From Ovis canadensis (Eukaryota > Chordata > Mammalia > Artiodactyla > Bovidae): a DNA stretch of 64,000 nucleotides. Below the pieces are notes generated by a model. That model ran no database searches. It saw only the letters and a program-made list of their open reading frames with translations, and was not told where the DNA came from. The position numbers were made by a program, and so were the translations under genes. Shown here piece by piece: positions 10,321-22,883 of the stretch. Every line of letters begins with the position of its first letter. Position 1 is the first letter of the stretch. The stretch is from positions 71,596,001-71,660,000 of the forward strand of contig NC_091262.1 in NCBI RefSeq assembly GCF_042477335.2. The letters run 5' to 3'.

Positions 10321-10892
10321 TCCCCATGTAAGTGGACCTGTATTGTTCAGGGGCTAATTGTACAATAATGAGAGCTTTAATGAATGATCAGTCTTACTGA
10401 ACTTTTTTCTTCTCTGACTTGAGGTTTATGAGCTTTAGCTTCTAATGTATGCCTCCACATACTCCAAATAATAGCAAAGGACTGGCCTACATTTGTGCTA
10501 GCTGGGAAAGAATATTAAACATAGGAGTCTTTAACATAAAACTGGAGCACTTAATTTTATGAACCACTTACTTCACATGTATTTATTGAGTATTCTCATG
10601 GAATAATGCTGCAGGAAAATGGTAGCTCCTTTGGTGAACAGACTGAAATGGTAGCTCATTTTGGTGAACGGACTGTTGCCCTGTCTTGTTAGTTAATTTT
10701 ACATGCATAAGGTGTCACATTCAAAGTATAGTTGATTCTTGTTACTCGGGTAATTTTATTCTGTAGTCACCGTGAATGCTGAATTAGCAAATACTGAACC
10801 ACTGCTCCTAGGGGAAATACAGGGTTAGGTTCTTGTGAGCCTCTGGTCGCAATATATTAATATTTCACCACCTATCAATATATATTGTGCTT
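10321..10892. other. No feature seen
   Basis: Unique sequence. A short local duplication of ATGGTAGCTC(A/C)TTT...GGTGAAC(A/G)GACTG occurs at about 10619-10675. Confidence 0.45.
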
Positions 10893-11095
10893 CCCAGGTG
10901 GTGCTAGGGCTAAAGAACCTGCCTCCCTTGCAAGAGGTGCAAGAGATGTGAGTTCTATCCCTGGGTAGGACAGATTCCCTAGAGTAGGGAATGGCAACTC
11001 ATTCTAGTGTTCTTGCCTGGAAAATTACATAGAGGATCCTGGCTGGCTTTGGTCCATGGGGCCGCAAAGAGTGGGGTACAACTGAGCGACTGAAC
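10893..11095 (+). repeat. Bov-tA SINE
   Basis: Diverged head (CTTCCCAGGTGGTGCTAGGGC) and Bov-A body ending ACTGAGCGACTGAACAC. Confidence 0.85.
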
Positions 11096-11149
11096 ACTTT
11101 GTCAGCATATAACCTTATATGTCTTTCTGTTTAAGGATACCTTAGTTTT

Positions 11150-11660
11150 AATCTAATTTTTTTAAATTAATTTTTTTCAAATATAGTTAATTTATAGTGT
11201 GTTCATTGCTGTACAGCAAAGTGCTTCAGTTATATATATATATATATATACATTCTTTTTCATGTTCGTTTTCATTGTGGTTTATCACAGTATATTAGTT
11301 CTCTGTACTATACAGTGTTGCTGCTCCTGCTAAGTCGCTTCAGTCGTGTCCGACTCTGTGTGACCCCATAAACAGTAGCCCACCAGGCTTCCCTGTCCCT
11401 GGGATTCTCCAAGAACACTGGAGTGGGTTGCCATTTCCTTCTCCAGTGCATGAAAATGACAAGTGAAAGTGAAGTGCCTCAGTCGTATCGGACTCTTAGC
11501 GACCCCATGGACTGTAGCCTACCAGGCTCCTCTGACCTCAGGATTTTCCAGACCAGAGTACTGGAGTGTGTTGCCATTGCCTTCTCCCACTATACAGTAT
11601 AAAACCTTGTTTATCCAATCTATATATAATAGTTTGCTTGGGGGTCATTTTAAACCGTGA
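11150..11660 (-). mobile_element. L1 3' end, antisense, split by BOV-A2
   Basis: Antisense L1 3' UTR (GTACAGCAAAGTGCTTCAGTTATA...; TTATCACAGTATATTAG). The same region is seen near 63640-64000. Interrupted at 11317-11588 by a SINE. A (TA)n run lies at about 11232-11250. Confidence 0.75.
11317..11588 (-). repeat. BOV-A2 SINE, antisense
   Basis: Two antisense Bov-A monomers. Flanked by a perfect TSD ACTATACAGT at 11307-11316 and 11589-11598. Confidence 0.92.
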
Positions 11661-12020
11661 AATTGTCAACAAAAATATAAAAAATGTGATGCTAGGTAGA
11701 TCATGGCAAGGATGCTTGTTTACAATGAGTCAAAACAGGAAGGCAGAACTTAGTCTTGTTTGACCTTCGCCTTGAGCAATTCAAATTTTTCACCACTCCT
11801 GCATGTCTGTGAATGTTGTGAAAGTGTGAGTATTGATTTGGGGATTGCAAATCAATTTTAGAAAGTAGGGTTTGCAAATACGGACTCTACAAAAAATGTG
11901 AATCAAGTGGAATTTCTTGGAGGAAGTCCTGCTTCTATTTGTGATATGTTTGAGGAATTTTTATTTTGAAATTTTAAGAATTTGCAGTATGTTCTTTTGG
12001 GAAGGATTAGTTTGTAGAAT

Positions 12021-12240
12021 GGGCTTCCCAGGTGGCGCTAGTGATAGAAGAACCTTCCTGCCCATGTGGGAGACTTAAGAGATGTGGGTTCAATATCTGG
12101 GTTGGGAAGATCCCTTGGAGAGGGAAATGGCAACCCACTCCACAATTCTTGCCTGGAGAATCCCATGGACAGAGGAGCCTGGCAGGCTATGGTCCATAGG
12201 GTTGAAAATAGGCACAACTGAAGTGACTTCGCGTGCACGC
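12021..12240 (+). repeat. Bov-tA SINE
   Basis: Head GGGCTTCCCAGGTGGCGCTAG, body with CCCATGGACAGAGGAGCCTGG, and end AACTGAAGTGACTT. Confidence 0.88.
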
Positions 12241-14030
12241 ACAAAGTGTGTAGAAACTTTTCATTTCTTCAGATTAAATTTTTGTGGAATAGTTTAAAAT
12301 GTGAGTTTGGGGAATAAGTGACATAGTTCAACTTGATTTAAAAGTGAAATTTGCCAATAAACTAATGATTTTCTTGGTGAGACAGCCAGTTATAACATTT
12401 GGCAGTGAAATCGTTGAACTTTATCAATAGAATTTTATCTGTATCAATAGAATTTTCACTGTTTCTTAGATGAGTACTTTATTGGCTAACATCTAGTAGG
12501 TATGAAGTTCTGGTATTTGATAAAATAGCTAATCATCAGCATATAGATACAGTGCCTATCTATTTCATCTCCATAGCCAGATTTAAAATTTCTCGAAGTG
12601 TGAGGTATGACAATTTTTTAATCCTTAGATGTGGCATAGTGGATAAATAAAAATATTTACTCTTTGATCAGAAGACTTAAATTGGTCCTTCAATACGCAA
12701 GCATTTGGTGAGCATGTGGTCTGTAGATAGGAAAGCAGTTCTTACTGTTTTTCTAACATTTAGCTCAATGCCTGGCACATGTTCTAAGCTCTTATTTTGT
12801 TTTAAATATATCTGTTGAATGGTTAAACTGCTGATAAGACAAATAGGGTTCATCTCATCAAATTCAGTCTTTTCTAGTAGTGGCTGTGTGTAATTCTGTG
12901 TTGAGGAAGACTATAGAAGAAATAGAATAATTTTAGTCAACAGTATAAGTAAAATGTAGCATTTATATTGACTAAGCTTGTCAGCTTTTCCTTGATAGGT
13001 TTTGGCAAATTTATAGAAATTATAAGTTCAGGTCTTTAGACAGGGACTTATAAATCATTTGTAATGTTTATAAGCATGATGAACACAATATTTGTAAGCA
13101 TGATAAATACAATATTTGTGGTAAATATTTGTGTCAAAGATTTTTACAAGAAAGGTTGATAATTATGAAATACTTTTATTCTGAAAGATTGAGGTAAGCC
13201 ATTTTTCAATACAGAAAAACCATTTTTCTCCAAAGTTCCATTTATTTTTAAAGTTCTGTTGCTATGGCAAGTTGCTGAATTTGGGTAAATCGTTTTACTT
13301 CTGGAAGGCTGTTTCCTTTTCTGTAAAATGAACAGGTTGACCTAGACCAGTGATTTTTAACTTTTTGCTTTATTCAAATCAATATGTCATCGTTGAAAGA
13401 TTCTCTGGCCTACTGTGTAAGCAAGGCATTAAAATTTTTTTTTGAACAGTAACCTAAGATTAGTCAGAATTAAACTTTATAAATCAAGTATTGATTAAAA
13501 TTTATCCTGTGTATAATTTATGCACATATGCATAAACATGTACATTCAATATGATGTTTGAGTAGGCCCATCATGGGGAAAATCACTTCTATAATGTCAT
13601 ACTCATTTAGTCAGCCTACACTTTTCTCAGCTTTCTTACTTCATTGTTCTCACACTTTTACTTGGCCTCATTTGGACTTCTACTCCATTCTCTTCTGTGA
13701 GAAACCTGCTGTTTTCCCTTTTTTACTTATCCAGCCTTTCCACCTTACCCACTCTGATTTAACTGTTCTATTGCCGATACCTTTAACTTTGCCCTTCTAT
13801 CTTTTTGTTGTTTTGCCCTCCAAAATACAAATCCTGTATCAGTCTTAGTTCCTCGATTTTGGCTTGGGCAAGAGCAGCAAGGGAATCAAAGAATTGCACT
13901 ATTACTGCTATTAGAAATTCACTGTCTCCAAACTTATAAGCCTACAGTGCTTCTTGAAATTCCTTTCTCTTTTTCTTTACTTTTTATGATAGGGGCCATT
14001 TTTAAACTTCAAGTTGGTGAGATGCTTTAC
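12241..14030. other. No gene; largely unique, short L2 piece
   Basis: About 12745-12825 resembles an L2 3' end (AATGCCTGGCACATG...TGTTGAATGG). Otherwise no repeat or exon recognised. Open stretches such as 13558-13848 are T/C-rich without protein-like composition. Confidence 0.45.
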
Positions 14031-14215
14031 CACCTACTTCCCTGGTGGTCTAGTAACTGAGAATCCACACTCCCAGTGCATGGGGCCCAGGTTCCATCCC
14101 TGGTCAGGAATGGAAACTAAGATCCCACATGCCAAAACTAAGAGTTTGCATGCCACAACTAAAGATCTCACATGCTGCAGTTGAGACTAGGTACAGCCTA
14201 AACAAATGTGTATCC
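14031..14215 (+). repeat. CHR-type tRNA SINE
   Basis: ACTTCCCTGGTGGTCTAGTAAC, then GGTTCCATCCCTGGTC, then repeated CCACAACTAA motifs; standard CHR organisation. Confidence 0.82.
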
Positions 14216-14344
14216 TTTAAAAAAATTAAATCTTATGTTATCTCCATTTAGCACATTAGCCTCCCACTTAATTTCAGTGGACTACCTCATCTCCTGCTTC
14301 ACAGAGAAAGTTGAAATGAATCCTTAATTTTTGCCTGAAAGTCA

Positions 14345-14548
14345 AAGTGTAGTTGCTCAGTACTGTCTGACTCTTTGTGATGTCATGAACTGTAGACCAC
14401 CAGCTCCTCTGTCCATAGAATTCTCTAGGCAAGAATACTGAAGCGGATTGCCATTCCCCTCACCAGGGGATTTTCCCAGTCTAGGAACTGAACCTGGGTC
14501 TCCTGCATTGCAGGCAGATTCTTTAGCGTCTGAGTCATCAGGGAAACT
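14345..14548 (-). repeat. Bov-tA SINE, antisense
   Basis: Antisense body (CTCCTCTGTCCATAGAATTC) and head (CTGCATTGCAGGCAGATTCT). Confidence 0.88.
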
Positions 14549-15304
14549 CAATTTTTGCCTGCCTTTCTACAAGTGTAATTGAATCCAACCCATCTTTCCT
14601 GCAATTGCAGTGGAACAAGTACCATTCTAAGGCTGATCCCCTATCCTCTGCTCTGGGTCCTACATTTTTCCTACCCTATATTAGGCTCTAGCAAGTTGTC
14701 TAACTTAGATTTCTCTTTACTGATTCTATGTCATGGTAATTTAAATATCCCCAACTTTCATTCTTTAAGAAAGGGGAAAAAGCCCTTCTACCTTCTTTAA
14801 CATAAGCATCCAAGTTTTTGGTAGCTTTCTCAACTTCTGCTCCACTGATTGAGTTATCAATTAACTGAACATTTATTTCTACTCATTCCATTGATATTTC
14901 TACCGAAGGTCATCAGTAGCTTTGGCACTAAATCTAGTAGGTAGATTTTAGTCCTTTCCTTTTTGAATATTTGGCATTTATTTACTCTGTTTTTGAAATA
15001 ATCTCGTCAATGGTATTACACTTATCACAGACTTATTTTTCTCCCATCAATTTGTTTTTTCTTAGTCTTAGCCTCCTTCCCCTTCTGCTTAGAATTCCTT
15101 CTCTTGTGTGTTCTGACCTTTGGATGGCTTCAGGTACTTGTTGATTATTCCCAAATATGTCTTTTTGTCCTAGGTCTTTCTTCTAAAATCCAAGTAGCTG
15201 TTTTTGTCTGCCTAGTATTTCCTCTTTGATAATGTGTAGACACTTCAGATTAAAAATACCCAATCCTAAAATCTTTCTCCCTTCAAATCTGCTATTCATC
15301 CTGT
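14549..15304. other. No feature seen
   Basis: AT/CT-rich sequence without a recognisable repeat or exon. Confidence 0.4.
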
Positions 15305-16090
15305 GTGCATTTATTCATTCAGTATTTGAGCACCTCCTGTATATCACAGTACACTGTGCTAGGTACTGGATATATACAAGAGAAATAAAGTCACTGTCCT
15401 AACAGACTAGAGGAGGAAATACATAATCACAAATAAGATATGAAGGGAGGGAGATATGAACCAGGAAACCAAACTTAAGTTGGGGGGAGGGGAGTCACTG
15501 AAGGTATGTTTGCTAGAATGATATTTAAGTTGAGACCTAAAGACAAAAAGGTGAAGTGAAGGGTGGGGAAGAGGCTGAAAATATCAGAAGAAACATAAGA
15601 GTATGAGACCCTCAGGAGACCAAGATCTTAATATTTTATAGAACTGAGGAAAGCTACGTAGCTTAAAAAGCTGTGAGTGAGACAAAGTGTGAGAAGATGA
15701 TGAGAGAGTAGGTGGGAACCAAATCATAGATGGCATATAGTCCATATTTGAATTAAATTTTTTTATTATACATACATGTGTGCATACTAAGGCCCCCTCA
15801 GTCATGTGCAACTTTGTGCAACCCTATGGAGCCCACCAGGCTCTAATGTCCATGGGATTCTCCAGGCAAGAATACTGCAGTGGGTTGCCATGCCCTCCTC
15901 TAGGTGACCTTCCTGACCCAGGGATCGAACCTGCATCTCTTTTGTCTCCTGCATTGGCAGACGGGTTCTTTACTTCTAGCACCTCCTGGGAAGTCCATTA
16001 TATGTACAGGAAAGCTATTAAAGGATTTTGGACAGGAAAGTGATAGACTCTGGTTTTAGGAAGATAATGCAAGTAATTTAGGCTTATGAA
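15305..16090 (+). mobile_element. L2 LINE 3' region, split by Bov-tA
   Basis: Starts ATTCATTCAGTATTTGAGCACC and continues through the segment resembling AGATCATGTAGGGC..., resuming after the SINE with ATTAAAGGATTTTGGACAGGA. The order matches the L2 consensus as I remember it. Diverged. Confidence 0.55.
15785..15996 (-). repeat. Bov-tA SINE, antisense, nested in L2
   Basis: Antisense Bov-A body and tRNA-like head (GACCCAGGGATCGAACC), ending CTGGGAAGTCCA. Confidence 0.87.
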
Positions 16091-17107
16091 AGTAAGTGTA
16101 ACAAGTGAATCATGTTTGCCTTGAATCTGAAAAGTACGATACCATGGTCTATCAGCTGCCTATACCAGAAATAACCATAGGAACCCCCCTTAACAGTCTT
16201 TTTCTTTACTGTAGTTCTAATCTTAAAAAGTCTTACTAATTGTACATTTTAAACTTTTCTTACATTTGACTTTCATCCAGCTGCAGCTTCACCTCTTAAC
16301 TATCTTAGCTGTGCTCTAGTTATATTCAACCGCTCATATTTTCATATCCCTATCACATGAATATATGAATCTTCAGAATGCCTCCAGCCTTTGCATGGGC
16401 TCTCTAGAATGCTTTCCCTCTTCTTCTATTCTTTGCTTCTCCAGTTTCCATTTTGGCTTGGAAAATTTTTACTCACTTCTATTTCTTTCTCAAGTCTCAG
16501 ATTTAATGTTCCTTTGGGAAACCTGTGTAGCCTTCATGTTCTTATGACATCCTCAGCTTACTCTTAAAATAGATATGGTCTGTTTATAAACCTATCTACT
16601 TCTGGTTCAGTTTTACTTCTAGATTGCAGTCTTTTGAGGTCCCAAACCAAGTCAAGGGAGGTTCACCCACTTGTCTGATTGCTTTCCTCCCTCTGCATTC
16701 CCTACCTTAGTTGACTCTGCACTTCAGCCCCTATCCCCCTGCCTCTGAGAGGCTGTCAAAATCACTTCTCAACCACTTCTTCCAGAATTGGAAAATGCAG
16801 GACTTACTTCTCTTAATCTCTATATTTATCAGTTTCTGGCCTGGCAATTCTTCAATGTCTGTTTATACCTTAAAAGTTTTTTTTTTTTTTAATTTTGTTC
16901 TACTGGTCTAGTTGCCTGTCAGAAATACTAGTCTGACTTACCTGTTCTGCTGGTTCTAGAGGTGGAAGTCCCTAGAGTATACTTTGCAGTATATAAATAT
17001 ATAATTTTCCAGATTTTGACATATTAATCTGTTTTTTAAATTATATAAAATAGAAAGGTACCTCTATATAGGAAGAATAGAGAATTCAAAATAATCTCCA
17101 GTTGTTT
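16091..17107. other. No gene; possible L2 fragment
   Basis: About 16440-16620 resembles the L2 segment containing TCTCAAGTCTCAGATTTAATG. A T-run lies at about 16879-16892. No exon recognised. Confidence 0.35.
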
Positions 17108-17443
17108 AAAAAAAACTTTAAAAATTATTTATTTAGTTAGTTATTTTTGGCTGTGCTGGGTCTTTGTTGCTATGTGCAGGCTTTCTCTAGTTGTGGGGAG
17201 TTGGGGCTACTCTAGTTGCAGTGTGTGAGCTTCTCATTGTTGTGACTTCTGTTGTGGAGCATGGGTTGTAGGTACTCAGGCTTCAGTAGTTGTGGCTTGG
17301 GGGCTCTAGAGCATAGGTTCAGTACTTGTGGCACATAGGCTTAGTTGCTGTGTAGCATGTGGGATCTTCCTGAAGCAGGGATTGAACCAGTGTCCCTGCA
17401 TTGCAAGATGGTCTCTTTAACTCTTAACCACTAGGGAAGCCCC
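17108..17443 (-). repeat. CHR-type SINE, antisense
   Basis: Antisense CHR: TTTTGGCTGTGCTGGGTCTT, repeated AGTTGTGG motifs, then GGGATTGAACCAGTGTCCC and ACCACTAGGGAAGCCCC. Confidence 0.82.
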
Positions 17444-17444
17444 T

Positions 17445-18170
17445 TAAAAAACTTTTGATTGACGTACAACATACATAAAGGTGTGTAAGTTAATACAAAA
17501 TAATTTCACAAAGTTAATACAAACAAATTTAATACAACTATGTAACCGGCACCCAGACCAAGAAACAGAATATTACCAAGATCCAAGAAGCCCTTGTGCC
17601 TGCTTCCAGTCATTAGCCCCTAAAGATAACCCCTATTCTGACTTCTAACAGCATAGATTAGTTTTGTCTGTTGAAACTTTACACAAATAGAATAGTACAG
17701 AATGTATTATTATGTCTGTCTTAATGATGTTATGTGTGTGAGTTATATCCATATTGTAACTTAGGATTTATCTTAATAGGTTTATTGTGTGTGGGATGAC
17801 ATTAGATAAAGAAGATGGGCTAGCACACTTTAAAGTAAATCTAGAGAAAAACTCAGACTAAATAAATAAATAACAGAATAAATTATAGAAGGCCTATACC
17901 TACATACATTGTGGTGAAATCTGAGAAGACAAAGGATAATGAGAAATTTCTAAAAAGCTTTCATACAGGAAAAAAAAATGTTATCTACAAAGAAATAATC
18001 AGACCTTTCACTGTAATACAATTTTGAAGGCAGTGAAGCAACACTTTCAAAGATAGGAGGGACAATGATTTTCTTTAACTGATTAGAATACTATACCCAG
18101 CCAAAAGAGCATTTCAGTGAAAGTGAAAAAAATAATTTTTAGATGAGCAAGGCCTCAAAGTTTACCATTT
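17445..18170. mobile_element. Two decayed L1 fragments
   Basis: About 17445-17800 resembles antisense L1M 3' sequence (CCGGCACCCAGACCAAGAAACAGAA). About 17800-18170 resembles sense L1 ORF1 end (ACTATACCCAGCCAAAAGAGC; GCAAGGCCTCAAAGTTTACC). Boundaries approximate. Confidence 0.5.
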
Positions 18171-18719
18171 GGGGTATTTCAGGTGGTTTGTGGGCAATAA
18201 TCCTTGTTTTTCTTTGTTGTTCTGTACTAAGTCATGTCCAACTCTTTGCAATCCTATGGATTGCAGTGTGCCAGGCTTCCCTGTCCTCACTATCTCCTGG
18301 AGTTTGCTCAGACTCATGTCCATTGAGCCTGTGATGCCATCTAACCATCTTATCCTCTATTGCCTCCTTCTCCTCTTGTCCCCAATCTTTCCCTGCATCA
18401 GGGTCTTCCCAGTGAGTCAGCTCTTTGCATCAGGTGACCAAAGTATTGCACCTTCAGCTTCAGCATCAGTCCTCCCAGTGAATATTCAGGGTTGGTTTCC
18501 TTTAGGATTGACTGGCTTGATCTCCTCACTGTCCAAGGGACTCTCAAGAGTCTTCTCCAGCACTACAGTTTGAAAGCATCAAATCATTGGCACTCAGCCT
18601 TCCTTATGGTTCAAGTCTCACATATATACATCTCTATTGGAAAAACCATAGCTTTGACTAGACAGACATTTGTCGGCAAGGTAATGTCTCTGCTTTTTAA
18701 TACACTGTCGAGGTTTGTC

Positions 18720-18938
18720 ATGGGCTTTCCAAGTGGTGCTAGTGGTATAGGAACCACCTGCCAATGGAGGAGACATAAGAAATATGGTTTTGATCCCTGG
18801 GTCGGAAAGATACCCTGGAGAAGAGCATGGCAACTCACATCTGTATTCTTGACTAGAGAATCCCATGGGCAGAGGGGCCTGGAGGGCCACAGTCTACAGG
18901 ATGGCAAAGAGTCGGACACGACTGAAGTGACTTAGCAA
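18720..18938 (+). repeat. Bov-tA SINE nested in BovB
   Basis: Complete head-to-tail Bov-tA. The flanking GTTTGTC copies at 18713-18719 and 18939-18945 look like a short, decayed TSD. Confidence 0.88.
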
Positions 18939-20013
18939 GTTTGTCTTAGTTTTTCTTCCAAGGAGCAAGTATCTTTTAATTTTATGGCTTCGGTCACTGT
19001 CCACTGGATTTTGGAGCCCCCGAAAATAAATCTGTCACTGTTTGCATTTCCCCCCCATCTATTTGACATGAAGTGATGGGACTGGATGCCATGATCTTAG
19101 TTGAATGTTGAATTTTAAGGCAGCTTTTTCAGTCTGTGCTTTCACCTTCATCAGGAGGCTCTTTAGGTCCTCTTCACTTTCTGCCATTAGAGTAGTGAAA
19201 TCTGCGTATCTGAAGTTGTTGATATTTCTCCTGGCAGTCTTGATTCATCCAGCTTGTGAGTCATCCAGCCAGGCACTTTGCATGATGTACTCTGCATATA
19301 AGTTAAATAAACAGGGTGACAACATACAGCTTTGACGTACTCCTTTCCCAGTCTTGAAATAGTCCGTTGTTCCATGTCCTGTTCTAACTGTTGCTTTCTT
19401 GACCTGTGTGCAGATTCCTCAGGAGACAGGTAAGGTGGTCTGGTATTCCCATCTCTTGAAGAATTTTCCAGTTTGTTGTAATCCACACAGTCAAAGGCTT
19501 TAGCAGAGTCAAGCAGGTGTTTTTCTGGAATTCCCTTGTTTTCTCTATGATCCAGAAGATGTTGGCAATTTGATTTCTGGTTCTTCTGCCTTTTCTAAGT
19601 CCATCTTGTATATCTGGAAGTTCTAGGTTCACATACTACTGAAACACAGCTTGAAGGATTTTGAACATCACTTTGCTAGTATGTGAAATGAGTGCAATTC
19701 TGTGGTAGTTTGAACATTCTTTGGCATTTCCTTTCTTTGAGATTGGAATTAAAACTGATCTTTTCCAGTCCTGTGGCCACTGCTGATTTCCACAGCAAAT
19801 TTTCCAAATTTGCTGGTGTATTGAGTGCAGCACTTTTACAGCATCGTCTTTCAGGATTTGAAATAGCTCAGCTGGAATTCCGTCACCTCCACTAGCTTTG
19901 TTTGTAGTAAAGCCATGTCTGGCTTTAGGTAAGTAACCACACCATAATGGTTATCCAGGTCATAAAGATCTTTTTTGTATAGTTCTTCTGTGTATTTTTT
20001 CCATCTCTTCTTA

Positions 20014-20160
20014 TATATTTTTAAAATTGATTAATTAATTTGGCTGCACCAGGATCTTTAGTTGCAGCATGTCGGATCTAGTTCCTGGACCAGGGATCAA
20101 ACCTAGTCTTTCTGGATTTGGAGCAAAAGTGTTAGCCCCTGGAGTACCAGGGAAGTCCCA
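20014..20160 (-). repeat. CHR-type SINE nested in BovB, antisense
   Basis: TTTGGCTGCACCAGGATCTTTAG...ACCAGGGAAGTCCC. Flanked by CCATCTCTTCTTA (20001-20013) and CCACCTCTTCTTA (20161-20173), a 13-bp TSD with one mismatch. Confidence 0.85.
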
Positions 20161-22029
20161 CCACCTCTTCTTAATCGCTTCTGTTTCTCTTAGGTCCTTA
20201 TCATTTCTGGCCTTTTTCTTACCCATCCTTGCATGAAATGTTCCCTTTATATCTCCAGTCTTTTTGAAGAGATCTGTAGTCTTTCCTGTTTTACTGTTCA
20301 TTTCTTTCCATTGTTCTTTTAAGAAGACCTTCTTGTCTCTCTTTGCTGATCTCTGGAACTCTGCATTCAGTTCGGTATATCTTTCCCTTTCTCCCTTGCC
20401 TTTTGCTTCTCTTCTTTCCTCAGCTATTTGCAAAGCCTCCGCAGACAACCACTTTGCCTTCTTGCATTTCTTTTTCTTTGAGATGGTTTTGGTCACTGCC
20501 TCCTGTACAATGTTGTGAATCTCCATCCAAAGTTCTTCAGGTACTCTGTCTACCAGATCTAATCCCTTGAATCTATTTGTCACTTCCACTGTATAATCAC
20601 AAGTGATTTGATTTAGGTCATACCTGAATGACCTAGTGGTTTTCCCTACTTTTTTCCATTTAAGCCTGAATTTTACAATAAGGAGCTCATAATATGAGCC
20701 ATAGTCAGCTCCAGGTCGTGTTTTTGCTGACTGTATAGAGATGTTCCATCTTTGGCTGCAAAGAACATAATGAGTCTGATTTGGATAATGACCATCAGGT
20801 GATGTCCATGTGTAGAGTTGTCTCTTGGTGTTGGAAAAGGGTGTGTGCTATGACCAGTGTGTCTCTTGAGAAAACTCTGTTAACCTTTGCCCTGGTTCAT
20901 TTTGTACTTCAAGGCAAAACTTTCCTGTTATTCCAGGTATCTCTTGACTTCGTATTTTGCATTCCAATCCTCTATGAAGAAAAGGACATCTTTTTTTTTT
21001 TGGTGTTAGTTCTAGAAGTTGTTGTAGGTCTTCATAGAACTGGTCAACTTCAGCTTCTTTGACATCAGTAGTAAGGGCATAAACTTGGATTACTGTGATG
21101 TTGAGTGACTTGCCTTGGAAACGAACAGATCATTCTGTCATTTTTTATATTGTACTTGGGTACTGTATTTCAGACTCTTTTTGAGTTTGAGGGTTACTCC
21201 ATTTCTTCCAAGGGATTCTTGCCCACAGTAGTAGATATAATGTTCATCTGAATTAAATTCACCTATTCCTATCCATTTTAGTTCACCAATTCCTAAAATT
21301 TCGATGTTCTCTCTTGCCATCTCATGCTTGACCATGTCCAATTTACCTTGATTCATGGACCTAACATTCTATGCAATGTTGTTCTTTACAGCATTGGACT
21401 TTACTTTCCCCACCAGATGTATCCACAGCTGAGCATTGTTTCTGCTTTGGCCTATCCATTTCATTCTTTCTTGAGCTATTAGTAATTATCCTCTGCCTCT
21501 CCCCAGTAGCATATTGGACACCTTCCAACCTAGGGGGCTCATCTTCTGATGTCGTATCTTTTTTTGCCTTTTCATACTGTCCATGGGGTTCTCCAGGTAA
21601 GAGTAGTGGAGTGGGTTGCCATTTGCTTCTCCAGTGAACCACGTTTTGTCAGAACTCTTCACCCATCTGTTTTGAGTGGCCCTCCGCAGCATGGCTTATA
21701 GCTTCATTGAGGTACACAAGCCCCTTCACCACAAGGCTGTGCTCCATGAAGGGGAAATGAAGTGGTGGCATAGAGCAAATCAGATGCAACATATGGTCCT
21801 CAGATTCTTAATGGAATGTGTAGCTGATGGAGATGATGTCCAGGAAGAAAAAAGGTACTCTTTGATCTGGGAAAACCCAAATCTTGCTTTTGCTTATGTC
21901 CATTTATACTTGGGACTGAGATCACCAGATACAACTTATGTATGTGCTTCCAATAGGGGAAACAAATACTCATCTCTTTTCATTCTTACATAAAAGACAG
22001 CATTACCAAGGATGCATCTTCGTCTGTGA

Positions 22030-22280
22030 AGAGAAAGTAACTTTTGTTTTTGTTTTTGAGTGATCAGAGGTTTATTTGGAGGAGGAGGAATACCCAAGCT
22101 GAATGTCTTCCTCCCTCCCCGACCTCTGGTACCTGTCCCTCCAACGCCCCGGCCCCCGTAGTCCCCATAGGCCCTTGGAAGAGAGGACAGTGACAGGAAG
22201 GCTGATTCCCATCTTGCTGCTCCTGGTTTGGGCTTCTCTCCAGCTGGTGTCCAGAATTCCTGAGCCTCTTGTTTCATAGA
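22030..22280 (-). pseudogene. Candidate retrocopy of an mRNA 3' end, source gene not identified
   Basis: On the - strand a GC-rich block ends with CCAAATAAACC followed about 12 bp later by an AAAAACAAAAACAAAAG tail, as in a processed transcript with a decayed poly-A. Upstream it can be read as an Arg/Gly-rich stretch (YGDYGGRGVGGTGTRGRGGR), but I cannot say whether this is coding or UTR sequence. It is compositionally unlike its AT-rich neighbours. No intron or TSD was resolved. It could instead be an unrecognised repeat. Confidence 0.4.
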
Positions 22281-22384
22281 AATCTACTTTTTTCTGATCG
22301 CCCTCATCCCTGATTCTTAACTATGTGACTTTCATACTGATTTTGGTTCGAACACTATCTTAAATCCATTTCTCCACCTTTCTC

Positions 22385-22513
22385 CTGGTGATGGTTTAGT
22401 CACTAAGTCATATCTGACTCTTGCGAGCCAACGGACTGTAACCTGCCAGGCTCTGCTGTCTGTGGGATTCTCCAGGCAAGAATACTGGAGTGGGTTGCCA
22501 TTTCCTTCACCTT
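22385..22513 (-). repeat. Bov-A SINE fragment, antisense
   Basis: Contains CAGGCAAGAATACTGGAGTG and the GTCTGACTC-type end. The tRNA-like head is missing. Confidence 0.8.
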
Positions 22514-22883
22514 TCTCCTATTAAATAGTTATTAGAAGCTTTATTCCAGGGAAGAGAAAGAGATGGGTCAATGAAATAGGGAAAAGGCCACACAAAATAG
22601 TTAAGTCTAAGTAATTTTTAATGGGTAAAATAAAACAATTTAATAATCTGGAACTGGACCCTCAGATGACTGCCTTAGGTGCTAGAGTATCTTAGGTGGA
22701 TGGTGACCAACAGGGAAGGCCCAGGATACTGAAACTGATGGAGAATTTTATTGGCCATGGTGGTAATATTTAAATGAAAGTTTATTCTTTCAAAATTTAA
22801 GGGTAATTGTAAGAAGAATAGAAATAGGTTATGTATTTTCCAAACTTCTCAAGGATAAAATGGAAAAGCAAATGCATCTGAAT

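Larger units (their letters stand above)
18222..21760 (-). mobile_element. BovB LINE, nearly full length, antisense, with two nested SINEs
   Basis: The longest BovB here, about 3.17 kb after removing the nested SINEs, close to the 3.2 kb of the family. Reading on the - strand: 5' region near 21760-21480; endonuclease segment including GELKWIGIGEF at about 21138-21356; a linker near 20160-20590 with LVDRVPEELW; RT start near 19636-19833; and the C-terminal region to 18222. The catalytic YADD is changed to YADF at about 19190-19201, in addition to many frameshifts, so it is dead. Confidence 0.92.

Noticed and set aside
20035-20589. The 184-codon antisense frame rich in Lys/Glu as a novel protein
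   Set aside because: It is the BovB endonuclease-RT linker (LVDRVPEELW...) running into a nested CHR SINE.
21676-21993. A 105-codon + strand open frame possibly containing an exon
   Set aside because: Its first third is the antisense of the BovB 5' end. The remainder has no recognisable family and no convincing splice sites.
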